Shown: piece after piece, positions 6,190-15,091 of the stretch
Layout of the letters: the number at the start of each line of letters is the position of its first letter
Numbering within the stretch: the first letter of the stretch is position 1
NCBI RefSeq assembly: GCF_000195635.1
Contig: NZ_GL882634.1
Coordinates: 1 to 32,955, forward strand
Direction of reading: 5' to 3'
DNA length: 32,955 nt
DNA from: Bacteroides fluxus YIT 12057
Lineage (GTDB): Bacteria > Bacteroidota > Bacteroidia > Bacteroidales > Bacteroidaceae
The notes under the pieces: generated by a model
What the model saw: the letters and a program-made list of their open reading frames with translations, nothing else
Told to the model about the DNA's origin: nothing
Databases searched by the model: none
Position numbers and translations under genes: made by a program

Positions 6190-6211
6190 ATCTAATACTA
6201 TGAAAAACACA
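6190..6211. repeat. Shared 22-bp intergenic motif, copy 1
   Basis: ATCTAATACTATGAAAAAC plus ACA is identical at 16427-16448. Flanks are also similar on both sides (TTAA.CTTA before, .TT.TAAA after). On the plus strand it resembles a leader with start codon (ATGAAAAACACA, MKNT, stop after 5 codons here). Confidence 0.7.
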
Positions 6212-6343
6212 TTGTAAAGATAGTGATTTGTGGGAGTTATGCAAGTTATGAGTCTTTGTTCAGCCATCTTATAACATGGTTTAGCAAGTAAACGCATATG
6301 TTAACTGTTAACATTGTGGATGTGTAAAATTAACTAATAAACA

Positions 6344-6825
6344 ATGAGTAGAAATGAAAACGTCTGGACTGATGCGAAATGCGCAGCCCTTCAAGTTGAG
6401 TTCCTTACCAGTCGTGAGGAACTCTTTTTGTATGCAAAAGCTATTTATTCTGCTATGATGTGGGGTAGGGAGGTGAACGAGTAAAATCGGATTATTCAGG
6501 AAGACAAAAGCCTTATCCATGAAATCTATAAAATATTTGTTGAGTTGTTGAATGAGAGAGGATGCCCCCTTGTATTGATAGTGTAACACAACGGAAGAAG
6601 TTCATTTTCATTATCCTGTACCTGTTTTCTCCAAGCTCGCTTGCTGGTGGGAAAATGACAGCAGGGTTACGTGAAGAAATGTCAAGAGTATTAGGGATTC
6701 AGTTCAAGAGTACAATTTCCGACAACTGCGCTGATGTCGTGTTTCTGTATCAGAACTATGGGGATTTTAGTGGGGATATAGAGTATCTTTACACCGAAAT
6801 CGTAAATCGTATTGCTTGTTGGTAG
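6344..6825 (+). pseudogene. Decayed accessory-element gene (about 160 codons)
   Basis: ATG 6344 starts MSRNENVWTDAKCAALQVEF, which reads to TAA 6482. The same frame continues as NRIIQEDKSLIHEIYKIFVE. A one-base shift at the C run 6564-6568 then leads into KKFIFIILYLFSPSSLAGGK and ends with YTEIVNRIACW and a stop at 6825. The pieces read as one former protein with a hydrophobic segment before LAGGKM, disrupted by one stop and one frameshift. The pattern recalls small conserved hypothetical proteins of Bacteroides mobile elements, but I cannot name the family. A sequencing slip in the C run cannot be excluded for the second lesion. Confidence 0.6.
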
Positions 6826-6845
6826 AACAGGTGGAATAGAAAACT

Positions 6846-7049
6846 TTATTTCCCAATTATATACTTTAATGCACCAATCACACAAAAATAAAAGCCGCAC
6901 CCAAATTCAAACGTAGGTTCCGGACGACCAATACCCTTACATATGGACCAAATACCACTACGGACAATCTGAAAACAAAGGTTGCACTGTACCGTAGAAG
7001 CAAAATCAGGATCAGCAGATGTATTCATTAATTCCGAAAAACAGTTCAT
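6846..7049 (-). CDS. Small hypothetical protein, 67 aa
   Basis: The ATG at 7049 is preceded at 3 nt by AAAAGGAG, one of the few clear Shine-Dalgarno sites in the window, which argues for a translated gene. The product contains several cysteines (CNLCFQIV, ICKG, FGCGFYFC) and a short hydrophobic C-terminal stretch ending GALKYIIGK. I do not recognise it. It lies between a decayed gene and the AsmA-like gene, so it may be a relic of the accessory region. Confidence 0.4.
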   Translation of the reverse strand: MNCFSELMNTSADPDFASTVQCNLCFQIVRSGIWSICKGIGRPEPTFEFGCGFYFCVIGALKYIIGK

Positions 7050-7108
7050 AAACTCCTTTTATTTGTTTTTAGGCATTATCGGTTGCTAATTTATTAATAC
7101 TTTATATA

Positions 7109-7116
7109 TAGATTTG
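7109..7116 (+). promoter_or_regulatory. Candidate -7 box of the AsmA-like gene
   Basis: TAGATTTG matches TAnnTTTG and lies 21 bp before ATG 7138. Because this box covers the TTG at 7114, an upstream TTG start is unlikely and ATG 7138 is preferred. A -33 element is not clear. Confidence 0.45.
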
Positions 7117-7137
7117 CAGGTGTCTTTTGATCAAGAT

Positions 7138-10095
7138 ATGAAAAATCAAACTAGAAAAATTATAAAAATATCCGGCATTATATCAGGGGGGCTGATTATA
7201 GCTGTCTTTATAATAATCACGATTGCCCTGAATTTTGTGTTCACTCCCGAGAAGTTAACTCCGGTAGTATTGGAAATAGCCAATCGAAATTTAAATGCAA
7301 AATTGGATATGAAAGGTGTAGAGCTTACCTTTTTCTCCACCTTTCCCCGGTTTGGATTGCAACTGAGAAACGGGACATTGGTTTCAAGGGCCATCCGTGA
7401 TACCATGTGGCAGAGAACTGACACGCTATTGTCTTTCAAAAAAGCGACATTGGTAATTGATGCAATGGATTATTTGCAACAACAGAAGGTAAATATCCAT
7501 CATCTTGTTCTGGACAGTGCCAACATTTATGCATACAAGGACAAGACCGGAACTGCAAATTGGGACATCCTGCTCTCTGACACGACAAATACAGCTTCAT
7601 CATCAACAGATACGGTCAAACATGTGAATGAACTTAATATCGGGCAGGTTGCCATAAAGCATGCCACGGTAACTATGGATGACCGGGACACACATGTTTT
7701 TGCCAATCTATGGGACATGAACCTGAGTCTGAAAGCAAACATGAAAAAAGGGCATTCCATACTGAATTTGGATTTCAAAAACAAGAATGTTCTTTTCTGG
7801 CAAAATGGGCAACTGATAGCTAACCATATCGGCATCCATCTGAAGACCGACATTGAACTGGATACCGTTCATCGCATTCTCTTTCTGCGTGATGCCCTGA
7901 TTGATATAAACGGTACAGAATTGGGGATAAAAGGAACACTGCGGCATGATGCAATGGCACAAGTTCTTGATTTGGACCTGCAATACGGGTTGCATGCCCC
8001 TTCGTTGGAAACAGTATTGCACATGATTCCGGAAAGTATTTTGAAAAAGGCAGAGGTGTCTGCCAAGGGAGAGGTTACTTTCAAAGGAAAGCTAAAAGGA
8101 GCCTATGGAAAACAAAAGTTACCGTTGGCTACATTGGACATCAAAATAAAGAATGCCTCTGCCCGGTATGCCGGACTATCTTATGGCATAGACAAATTAG
8201 ACGCTGATTTTTATGGGCAAATAGATCTGATGCGCAACAACCCTTCCTATCTGAATTTAAAGATTTTCCATTTTAAGGGGGCAAATACCAACATATCGGC
8301 TGATATGGAAGTAGAGAATCTGTTGACAGATCCCGATATCACTTTCCATACTCAATCGACCATAGACTTGAATGCACTGGAGCAGGCTTTCCCGTTGCAG
8401 GAAAGTATCAGTATGGAAGGGAAGGTGGAAACCGATTTGGGAGTGCATTGCCGCTTGTCTTCCATAAAGAAACAGGATTGGGGACGTATCAAGGCCGAAG
8501 GACAACTCAAGACAGACAAACTCGTATTACGTGATACTCAGAGACATTTTGAGTTCATAAGCAATGCATCATTGAATTTTACCGGCAATGAATGGTTGGG
8601 GGCACACGCCAAAATCGAGGACATGATTCTCCGTTCTCCCCGGTTGAACTCTGACATGAAAAGTCTTGTAGCTACCGTCAAGACTACTCCTGTTAAAGAC
8701 ACGACTAGAATGGCCCGGGTAGAATGTAAGATGGAAATGCATAAGCTAAAAGTGGCTTTGGGAGATTCTCTCGGTCTATTTTGCGGGAAATCTTCCGCTA
8801 CTTTGAAAGTGCAGCCGGGAGAACATGATCCGGGCAAGCCTCGAATAGGACTTGTCATGGAGGCAGACACTTTATTTTGCCGTATGGGAGAAGTCAAAGC
8901 AGGGATGAACAAAGCCGGCATAGGAGTCACCGTAGAACAAAACCGTGATTCATTGTGGATGCCCAAAGGCATCGTGGGCTTTAATCATATGGCTATCCGT
9001 ATTCCGGAATGTGCACTTCCCATACATATGCAAAAAACCTCCGTAACAGTGGGAAACCGTATCATCACATTGCGTAATGCTACCATGCGTATAGGCAGAT
9101 CTGACGTTACGGCAAATGGAGCAATTCATGATTTGTATGGAGCTGTGAAACACCACAAAGTATTACGCGCCAAGTTGAATGTCGCGTCGGAACATTTGGA
9201 CTGTAACCAGCTTATACATTCAATATCCTTTCCCTCGGATACACTTACGGCCGAAGCGGATACAACCGCTACAAATCTTAAGTTGTTTGTCATACCACCG
9301 AAATTAGACTTTGAACTACAAACCAATTTCCGGCAAGTTCTTTATGAAAAAGTGATATTCAATGATGTCCACGGAGCCGTAGATATCCGCAACCAGTCCA
9401 TACACCTGAAAGAACTCAGCATGAAAGGCATGGGCTCGAACATGAACACTACGCTTGTTTATCAGGCAAAACGCCCGGAACAGGGATTTGCCGGTTTTGA
9501 TTTCCGGCTGCATAACATTAACATCGGAAAGTTGGTTGACCTTGCACCCTCTTTGGATACTATCGTACCCATGCTGCGTTCATTCGAAGGGACTGTGGAC
9601 TTTAATGTGGCGGCTGCTGCGGTATTGGACTCCAGTCTCAATATCAAGATACCGACCTTGCGCTCGGCCATTCATGTAAAAGGGGACAGCCTTGTACTGA
9701 TGGATGGTGAGACTTTCGCCGAAATATCAAAAAAGTTCTTTTTCAAGAACAAAAAGAGAAACTTGATCGACAGTATTTCAGTAAATATCAGTATCAAAGA
9801 TGGTAACGTGACCATCTATCCTTTTGAAATTTCAATGGACCGTTACAGGGCAGCGGTAGGAGGTACACAAGGATTGGACATGAATTTTGACTACCATATT
9901 TCCATACTGAAATCGCCGGTACCGTTCAAATTGGGGTTGAACATATCGGGGACTTTGGACGACATGAATTTCAAGTTGGGCAAAGCCAGATACAAGGACG
10001 CTGTTACACCGGCGGAAATACATAAGGTGGACAGTGCGATAGTAAACATGGGACGACAGATTGAAAAGGATTTCAAGAAAATAATGAAAAGATAA
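7138..10095 (+). CDS. AsmA-like inner membrane/periplasmic protein, 985 aa
   Basis: An N-terminal cytoplasmic tail and one membrane helix (about residues 10-34, GIISGGLIIAVFIIITIALN) are followed by the AsmA N-terminal pattern (VVLEIANRNLNAKLDMKGVE) and a very long beta-rich periplasmic region. The end carries the AsmA C-terminal signature (DYHISILKSPVPFKLGLNIS, then GTLDDMNFKLGKARYKD). AsmA/TamB/YhdP relatives form long lipid-transfer bridges between inner and outer membrane or assist outer-membrane assembly, and this protein's size fits that group. The start is ATG 7138, because a promoter-like box overlaps the earlier TTG. Two outer-membrane barrel genes follow in the same direction. Confidence 0.85.
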   Translation: MKNQTRKIIKISGIISGGLIIAVFIIITIALNFVFTPEKLTPVVLEIANRNLNAKLDMKGVELTFFSTFPRFGLQLRNGTLVSRAIRDTMWQRTDTLLSFKKATLVIDAMDYLQQQKVNIHHLVLDSANIYAYKDKTGTANWDILLSDTTNTASSSTDTVKHVNELNIGQVAIKHATVTMDDRDTHVFANLWDMNLSLKANMKKGHSILNLDFKNKNVLFWQNGQLIANHIGIHLKTDIELDTVHRILFLRDALIDINGTELGIKGTLRHDAMAQVLDLDLQYGLHAPSLETVLHMIPESILKKAEVSAKGEVTFKGKLKGAYGKQKLPLATLDIKIKNASARYAGLSYGIDKLDADFYGQIDLMRNNPSYLNLKIFHFKGANTNISADMEVENLLTDPDITFHTQSTIDLNALEQAFPLQESISMEGKVETDLGVHCRLSSIKKQDWGRIKAEGQLKTDKLVLRDTQRHFEFISNASLNFTGNEWLGAHAKIEDMILRSPRLNSDMKSLVATVKTTPVKDTTRMARVECKMEMHKLKVALGDSLGLFCGKSSATLKVQPGEHDPGKPRIGLVMEADTLFCRMGEVKAGMNKAGIGVTVEQNRDSLWMPKGIVGFNHMAIRIPECALPIHMQKTSVTVGNRIITLRNATMRIGRSDVTANGAIHDLYGAVKHHKVLRAKLNVASEHLDCNQLIHSISFPSDTLTAEADTTATNLKLFVIPPKLDFELQTNFRQVLYEKVIFNDVHGAVDIRNQSIHLKELSMKGMGSNMNTTLVYQAKRPEQGFAGFDFRLHNINIGKLVDLAPSLDTIVPMLRSFEGTVDFNVAAAAVLDSSLNIKIPTLRSAIHVKGDSLVLMDGETFAEISKKFFFKNKKRNLIDSISVNISIKDGNVTIYPFEISMDRYRAAVGGTQGLDMNFDYHISILKSPVPFKLGLNISGTLDDMNFKLGKARYKDAVTPAEIHKVDSAIVNMGRQIEKDFKKIMKR

Positions 10096-10197
10096 TATGG
10101 TCAATAAGTAAAGTAGAATATGGATACCTCATGACCTTCAAAATCATCATGGCAGTAAATGCATTATTATATAAACATTTTTTTAATTACAACCATT

Positions 10198-10836
10198 ATG
10201 AAAAAAAGTATCTTAACAGTTCTTTTTGCGCTTATTTGTACCTTAGGATTTGCGCAGGTGTCTTTCAATGTAAAAGCTGGCCTCAATCTCAGCAGTTACA
10301 TCGGCGAAAACTCTGACCACTCCAAATTTAAACCGGGAGCACGTATCGGGGTGGGAATGGAATACCAATTCACCGACCTTGTTTCCTTGCAGCCTTCACT
10401 GTTCTTCTCACAGAAAGGTGCGAAATATTCAAGTGGGTACAGCGGCAACATCGTAGATGCGGATGCAGATGTGAAAATCAACCAGCTTTATCTGGAATTG
10501 CCCATTAATGTGCAGTTTCGTTTTAATATTGCAGACAATACCAATCTTGTCATTGCGACCGGTCCGTATCTTGCCTGCGGCGTAGGCGGTAATGCCAAAT
10601 TTGACGGCAAGGCATCCGTTGGAGGTGTCAATGTCAACGGGGATGAGAAAATCAGTACATTCGGTGATGACGGATTGGATTACAACAGGTTTGATGCCGG
10701 TTGGAACATCGGTCTCGGGGTAGAGTTTGGCCGAATCCTTGTAGGGCTTGACACGCAGCTTGGTTTCTGCAAAATCATGGACGGGGATGCTCCGCATAAT
10801 GCGAACATTGGCATTACTTTGGGATATAAATTTTAA
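10198..10836 (+). CDS. Outer-membrane beta-barrel protein (PorT-like), 212 aa
   Basis: The signal peptide MKKSILTVLFALICTLGFAQ is followed by strands typical of the outer membrane protein beta-barrel family in Bacteroidetes: VSFNVKAGLNLSSYIGENSD near the start, and the closing strand NIGITLGYKF with a terminal aromatic residue recognised by the BAM machinery. Its length fits an 8-strand barrel. The ATG at 10198 is chosen because it gives a clean signal peptide; the in-frame ATG at 10159 would add 13 unlikely residues. It follows the AsmA-like gene by about 100 bp. The substrate is unknown. Confidence 0.8.
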   Translation: MKKSILTVLFALICTLGFAQVSFNVKAGLNLSSYIGENSDHSKFKPGARIGVGMEYQFTDLVSLQPSLFFSQKGAKYSSGYSGNIVDADADVKINQLYLELPINVQFRFNIADNTNLVIATGPYLACGVGGNAKFDGKASVGGVNVNGDEKISTFGDDGLDYNRFDAGWNIGLGVEFGRILVGLDTQLGFCKIMDGDAPHNANIGITLGYKF

Positions 10837-10933
10837 ATTGTTCTTTTGTAGTACCCCTTAATTGAGTAGCTAGTAAGACTAAGTGCTTTTCTTCCTACTT
10901 TTATTTTATCTGTTACAAAATAGACTATGTAGT

Positions 10934-11449
10934 ATGAAAAAATTATTCATTTTATTGGGAACACTTTTTTTGTTGTCAGCCGGTGCTTATGCGCAGAAAG
11001 GAAAACAGGCTATAGGTTTCGGGCTTGGTTATGGTACAGAGATTGAAAGTATCGGATTAGGAATCAAGTATCAGTATAACATAACCAATCCTATACGCAT
11101 TGAACCTTCTCTTAATTATTTTTTTGAAAATGACAATGTAAGCATGTTGGATGTGAACGTGAATTTCCATTATCTGTGCCCGGTAGCCAGCAATGTCAAG
11201 CTTTATCCGCTGTTTGGATTGACTTTATCCAACTGGATGTTCGACATGTATGATATTGATTGGGACGGAGACCATGTTCATGTGGATGGCGATGGGAATC
11301 ATAACGAATGCCGGTTCGGTGTAAACCTGGGAGTTGGAGCTGAATTCGCATTGAGCCGCAGCTGGGCCATGAATCTTGAGTTCAGATACCAGTTGGTCAG
11401 TGATTTTGACCAGGGCGTCATCAATATTGGGGCTGCATACAGATTCTAA
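10934..11449 (+). CDS. Small outer-membrane beta-barrel protein, 171 aa
   Basis: The signal peptide MKKLFILLGTLFLLSAGAYA precedes alternating beta strands and a final VINIGAAYRF that ends in phenylalanine, the barrel-insertion signal. A surface-loop segment DIDWDGDHVHVDGDGNHNEC is strikingly acidic with histidines, resembling a divalent-metal-binding loop. ATG 10934 gives the clean signal peptide. A terminator follows at 11487-11522. The last codons and terminator have a second copy at 5043-5152, where the gene body is lost, so this gene once had a close relative nearby. Confidence 0.8.
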   Translation: MKKLFILLGTLFLLSAGAYAQKGKQAIGFGLGYGTEIESIGLGIKYQYNITNPIRIEPSLNYFFENDNVSMLDVNVNFHYLCPVASNVKLYPLFGLTLSNWMFDMYDIDWDGDHVHVDGDGNHNECRFGVNLGVGAEFALSRSWAMNLEFRYQLVSDFDQGVINIGAAYRF

Positions 11450-11545
11450 AAAATATCTCGGAACAGAAATCTCATTACTATGCAAGAGGTGATAAGCGTA
11501 ATTTAACGCTTGTCACCTTTTTATATTTCAATGCTTGGATTTCAG
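11431..11545 (+). repeat. Beta-barrel gene tail with terminator (copy 2, intact gene)
   Basis: This is homologous to 5043-5152 over the final codons, stop, spacer, terminator position and trailing GGATTTCAG. The hairpin arms differ in sequence while the architecture is kept. Confidence 0.65.
11487..11522 (+). terminator. Rho-independent terminator of the barrel gene
   Basis: AGGTGATAAGCG (11487-11498) pairs with CGCTTGTCACCT (11507-11518) with one wobble pair, followed by a T5 tail. Confidence 0.85.
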
Positions 11546-11563
11546 TTTTACATGAATAAATCG

Positions 11564-11571
11564 TATATTTG
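11564..11571 (+). promoter_or_regulatory. Candidate -7 box of the 11593 gene
   Basis: TATATTTG matches TAnnTTTG and lies 21 bp upstream of ATG 11593. No matching TTTG is visible 19-22 bp before it. Confidence 0.4.
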
Positions 11572-11592
11572 TATTTTAATCTTTATTATATT

Positions 11593-11874
11593 ATGAACGA
11601 CAAACTGCAACTTCTAATTGATTGTACTTCTCTTATTCCTGTTATAGGCACTCTGGCTTTGATAACTGTTGCCAATGACCAGCTTGTCACCATGGTTACT
11701 GCCTATGTACTTTGCGGAGAGCTTCTATGCGTATTGATCAGTAGAATATTGAGGCTATATTATATTGATGTTGTTCTTGTTTGGCTGGGTGGAATTATGC
11801 TTTGGCTATGGTATTGGTTCTGGTTGGAGTCAAGCCATGTAGTGATGGAGATAGTGAAAGAGGCTGTTGAATGA
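11593..11874 (+). CDS. Small hydrophobic membrane protein, 93 aa
   Basis: Three hydrophobic segments are visible: LIPVIGTLALITVA, VTAYVLCGELLCVLI and VVLVWLGGIMLWLWYWFWL, the last unusually rich in tryptophan. This predicts a small inner-membrane protein with about three helices. ATG 11593 is preferred over an upstream TTG because a -7 promoter box lies at the TTG. I do not recognise the family. It stands alone between a terminator and a 385-bp gene-free stretch. Confidence 0.6.
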   Translation: MNDKLQLLIDCTSLIPVIGTLALITVANDQLVTMVTAYVLCGELLCVLISRILRLYYIDVVLVWLGGIMLWLWYWFWLESSHVVMEIVKEAVE

Positions 11875-12199
11875 GTGACCGCTTTGTAAAATAATTGAGT
11901 TCTCATCATAGCATAGGTGAAAAAACGGGAAAAGAGTATTACCTTTTTTAACATCACTGTTTTCCGCTTCTGCTATTTTCCTCTTGTAGAATTGACTTTT
12001 GGAAAACGTCCGCTATTCCCTTTCCTCAATCTGAAATAGGGAATGGTACTTTGATAAATAATGATTTATAGGCATTTGCCATTCTGAAATACAAAGATAT
12101 AGGCCCGAAATTTTAAAGGATAGGGGATATGGCGTATCGGTTTACCTAAAATAACACTTGTTATTACTATTCTAAAAAGCTCAAAAAAGGTAAAAAGAC
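11875..12199. other. Intergenic stretch without a gene
   Basis: The only structures I see are a 7-bp inverted repeat ATTCCCT / AGGGAAT with a 16-nt loop (about 12013-12047), paired A-rich and T-rich tracts around 11920-11970 that could act as a weak terminator for the small membrane protein, and a palindrome AATAACACTTGTTATT at 12151-12166. No convincing ORF is present. Confidence 0.5.
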
Positions 12200-12230
12200 T
12201 TTGCTCCTTAGCCTTAGGCTGCTAACTTTG
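12200..12230 (+). promoter_or_regulatory. Consensus Bacteroides promoter of the TPR gene
   Basis: TTTG (12200-12203), exactly 19 nt, then TAACTTTG (12223-12230) is a perfect consensus match, 29 bp before ATG 12260. The spacer contains the 11-bp palindrome AGCCTTAGGCT (12210-12220), a possible operator. Confidence 0.8.
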
Positions 12231-12259
12231 GAATATCAATTTTAAAAATATTAAAGCAC

Positions 12260-12973
12260 ATGAAAAAATTAATCTTATCTCTTGCACTGTTTTGTACAGC
12301 TACTAATTTCTTTGCGCAGAATGCCGATCCTGCACAATTAGTGAACGAAGGAAAAGCAGCGCTTGAAGCGAAAAATTACCAAGAAGCATTTACTAAATTC
12401 AGTACTTACCTGACACAGACCAACAATCAAGACTCGGTGATTGCATATAACTGTGGCGTATGTGCAGACAAAATCAAGAAGCCGACGGAAGCATTGAAGT
12501 ATTTTGATATTGCCGTGCAAAAGAAGTATAACCTGGCCAATGCATATATCGGTAAGGCTGGTGCCTTGAAGGATCTGAAGAAAAATGATGAGTATGTTGC
12601 CACCTTGAAGGAAGGTTTGGAGGCAAATCCGGGTAATAAGACATTGACTAAGATGTATGCTACTTATTATGTGAACCAAGGTATTTTGGCACAAAGAGCA
12701 AAGAAAAACAGCGAAGCGGAAGAAGCTTTCAAGCAAGCTATTGCTATCCAGCCTGAGAATGTCAATGCACTCAACAGTTTGGGTTCGTTGTATTACAGCC
12801 AAGGCGCCAATACCTTGAAGACTGATGCTGATAAGGCAAAAGTTGAATTCAAGGAAGCTAAAGGATACTTGGAGAAGTTGATTCCGTTGCTTTCTGCTAA
12901 CAAACCGGCTCAGAAGAAGATGATGGACAATGCAAAAACAATGTTGAACTTCATCGAGTCTCAATTGAAATAA
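12260..12973 (+). CDS. Exported TPR-repeat protein, 237 aa
   Basis: The signal peptide MKKLILSLALFCTATNFFAQ is followed by several tetratricopeptide repeats, for example LVNEGKAALEAKNYQEAFTK, EALKYFDIAVQKKYNLANAY, EAEEAFKQAIAIQPENVNAL and LNSLGSLYYSQGAN. TPR arrays serve as protein-interaction scaffolds; the export signal places this one in the periplasm. The promoter is unusually good and the gene is likely well expressed. It is monocistronic, ending at a long bidirectional terminator shared with glgB. The partner protein is unknown. Confidence 0.85.
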   Translation: MKKLILSLALFCTATNFFAQNADPAQLVNEGKAALEAKNYQEAFTKFSTYLTQTNNQDSVIAYNCGVCADKIKKPTEALKYFDIAVQKKYNLANAYIGKAGALKDLKKNDEYVATLKEGLEANPGNKTLTKMYATYYVNQGILAQRAKKNSEAEEAFKQAIAIQPENVNALNSLGSLYYSQGANTLKTDADKAKVEFKEAKGYLEKLIPLLSANKPAQKKMMDNAKTMLNFIESQLK

Positions 12974-12989
12974 GCATCCCAAAAACGAA

Positions 12990-13037
12990 CTGAAAAGAGA
13001 GGCAGGTATCCGGAGTGATACCTGCCTCTCTTTTCAG
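12990..13037. terminator. Bidirectional terminator, perfect 21-bp stem
   Basis: A perfect 21-bp inverted repeat (core GAGAGGCAGGTATC / GATACCTGCCTCTC) has a 6-nt loop and A/T-rich ends. It separates the convergent TPR gene (+) and glgB (-) and can serve both. Confidence 0.9.
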
Positions 13038-13051
13038 TTATATATACTGTA

Positions 13052-15091
13052 TTATTTGTTCTTTTTCAGAACCATGGCAGTGCGTGCCGGTATATAAAGT
13101 TTCAACCATTCTTTCTTCTCTTTTTTGTATAATGGATCATGGAGCGTGAAATGTTTGATGGTATCGTCCGTCAATCCATTGCCACCGAAAGCCGGGTCAT
13201 CAGTGTTCAGTATCACCTCATAGCTTCCGGCGGGAACCAGGAAACCATAGTCTGTGAAAGACTGTTTGGGGTTGAAGTTAAACACGAAAATCAAGTCCTT
13301 TCGCATGTATGCCAATATCTGGTCTCCATCGTTGTGCCATATTTCCTGAACCGGAGTGGCCTGGAAATTTTTAATGCTTTTCACTACTTCCAACATGGCA
13401 GCGTCGAAGTCTCCCATATAATGGTAGGACAGGTTCTTGTTATCTACCAGATCCCATTGACGGCGGGCATATTTGCATGACCATCCGTTACCCTCACGCG
13501 GGAAGTCTATCCATTCGGGGTGCCCGAATTCATTACCCATAAAATTGAGGTATCCGCCATTGATGGTAGTTGCGGTCAGCAGACGTATCATCTTATGGAG
13601 AGCGATGCCGCGGTTCACGGTATAGTTTTCATCCCCTTTCTGCATGTGCCAGTACATATCGGCGTCAATCAAGCGGAAAATGATGGTTTTGTCACCGACC
13701 AATGCCTGGTCATGGCTTTCAGTATATGAGATTGTCTTTTCATCTTTCCGGCGGTTTGTCACTTCCCAGAACATACTGGACGGTTTCCAGTCTTCATCGA
13801 TTTTTTCTTTGATTGTCTTGATCCAGTAGTCCGGAATATTCATTGCCATACGGTAGTCAAAGCCGTAGCCTCCATCTTCATATTTGGCGGCCAGCCCCGG
13901 CATGCCCGATACTTCTTCGGCGATTGTGATGGCTTTGGGATTTACTTCATGGATTAGGCGGTTGGCAAGAGTCAAGTAACAAATAGCATTGTCATCTTGA
14001 TGTCCATTGAAATAATCGCCATAATTGCAGAATGCCTCACCCAATCCGTGACTGTAATATAACATGGAAGTCACTCCGTCGAAACGGAAACCGTCAAAAT
14101 GATATTCTTCCAGCCAGAACTTGCAGTTTGACAACAGGAAATGCATGACTTCGTTTTTCCCATAATCAAAGCAAAGTGAATCCCATGCCGGATGTTCACG
14201 GCGGACGCCGGGATAGAAATACTGATCAGGATCTCCGGCAAAGTTTCCTAAGCCTTCCACTTCGTTCTTCACGGCATGTGAGTGGACAATATCCATGATG
14301 ACCGCTATTCCCATGCTATGGGCGGTGTCAATCAGTTCCTTCAGTTCATCCGGAGTCCCGAAGCGTGAGGAAGCGGCAAAGAAACTGGATACATGATATC
14401 CGAAACTGCCATAGTAAGGATGTTCCTGGATAGCCATGATCTGTATGCAGTTGTATCCGTCTTTGGCAATACGGGGAAGGATTTTTTCCTGGAATTCCCT
14501 GTAACTGCCCACTTTCTCTTCCTGCTGTGCCATACCGATGTGGCATTCATATATCAACAGAGGGTCAGTAGCCGGTTTGAACGTCCGTTTTTTCATTTTA
14601 TACGGTTTTTCCGGTGCCCATACCTGTGCGCTGAATATTTTGGTCTGCTCATCCTGTACGACACGGGTGGCCCATGCGGGGATACGTTCGCCACATCCGC
14701 CTTCCCAGTGTATCATCAATTTATACAAGTCTCCATGTTTTATGGCATCGGCCGGAAGTTTGATTTCCCAATTACCGTTTGCCTTACGTTTCAGACTGTA
14801 TTTCTTTTCTTCCTTCCAGCCATTGAAAGTTCCTACCAAGAAGATTTGGGTCGCATTGGGTGCCCATTCACGAAAAATCCACCCGTTGTCGGTACGGTGT
14901 AAACCAAAGTACAGATATCCGGATGCAAAGTCCGACAATGTTTGCTTTCCCTTGTTGGTCAATACCGCTTCTTTATTTACGGCATATTCATGGCGTCCGT
15001 TGATGGCCTCTGCGTATGGCTCCAGCCAAGGGTCGTTCTTAATCAAATTCAATGTTTCCATAAAAGGATGAGTTTGGGGTATTTGATACAT
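13052..15091 (-). CDS. glgB: 1,4-alpha-glucan branching enzyme
   Basis: This 679-aa GH13 enzyme introduces alpha-1,6 branches into glycogen in the cytoplasm. An N-terminal CBM48 domain (about 70-150, VGTFNGWKEE) precedes the catalytic barrel. The expected active-site residues are visible: nucleophile D338 in DGFRFDGVTS, acid/base E392 in TIAEEVSGMPG and stabiliser D460 in YTESHDQALVGD. The C-terminal all-beta domain ends in LYIPARTAMVLKK. Length and motifs resemble the eukaryote-like branching enzyme group common in Bacteroides. Its ATG directly abuts the stop of the YhcH-family gene upstream, suggesting co-transcription. Confidence 0.97.
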   Translation of the reverse strand: MYQIPQTHPFMETLNLIKNDPWLEPYAEAINGRHEYAVNKEAVLTNKGKQTLSDFASGYLYFGLHRTDNGWIFREWAPNATQIFLVGTFNGWKEEKKYSLKRKANGNWEIKLPADAIKHGDLYKLMIHWEGGCGERIPAWATRVVQDEQTKIFSAQVWAPEKPYKMKKRTFKPATDPLLIYECHIGMAQQEEKVGSYREFQEKILPRIAKDGYNCIQIMAIQEHPYYGSFGYHVSSFFAASSRFGTPDELKELIDTAHSMGIAVIMDIVHSHAVKNEVEGLGNFAGDPDQYFYPGVRREHPAWDSLCFDYGKNEVMHFLLSNCKFWLEEYHFDGFRFDGVTSMLYYSHGLGEAFCNYGDYFNGHQDDNAICYLTLANRLIHEVNPKAITIAEEVSGMPGLAAKYEDGGYGFDYRMAMNIPDYWIKTIKEKIDEDWKPSSMFWEVTNRRKDEKTISYTESHDQALVGDKTIIFRLIDADMYWHMQKGDENYTVNRGIALHKMIRLLTATTINGGYLNFMGNEFGHPEWIDFPREGNGWSCKYARRQWDLVDNKNLSYHYMGDFDAAMLEVVKSIKNFQATPVQEIWHNDGDQILAYMRKDLIFVFNFNPKQSFTDYGFLVPAGSYEVILNTDDPAFGGNGLTDDTIKHFTLHDPLYKKEKKEWLKLYIPARTAMVLKKNK

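Larger units (their letters stand above)
5988..6343. other. Intergenic stretch without a gene
   Basis: This holds the -33 side of the lipoprotein promoter, a 10-bp inverted repeat CAAGGGCAAG / CTTGCCCTTG (6038-6047 and 6113-6122), a minus-strand terminator hairpin at 6145-6170 and a copy of the shared 22-bp motif at 6190-6211. Short open frames here have no ribosome site or family signature. Confidence 0.6.

Noticed and set aside
6562..6825. Independent 87-codon gene
   Set aside because: Its first codons read on from the upstream frame after a one-base shift, so it is better seen as the end of a broken gene.
11569..11592. Upstream TTG start for the small membrane protein
   Set aside because: The TTG is part of a TATATTTG promoter box, so it would not be inside the transcript.
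14393..15071. Two overlapping plus-strand open frames (169 and 177 codons)
   Set aside because: They are shadows of glgB on the opposite strand, with no recognisable motif.
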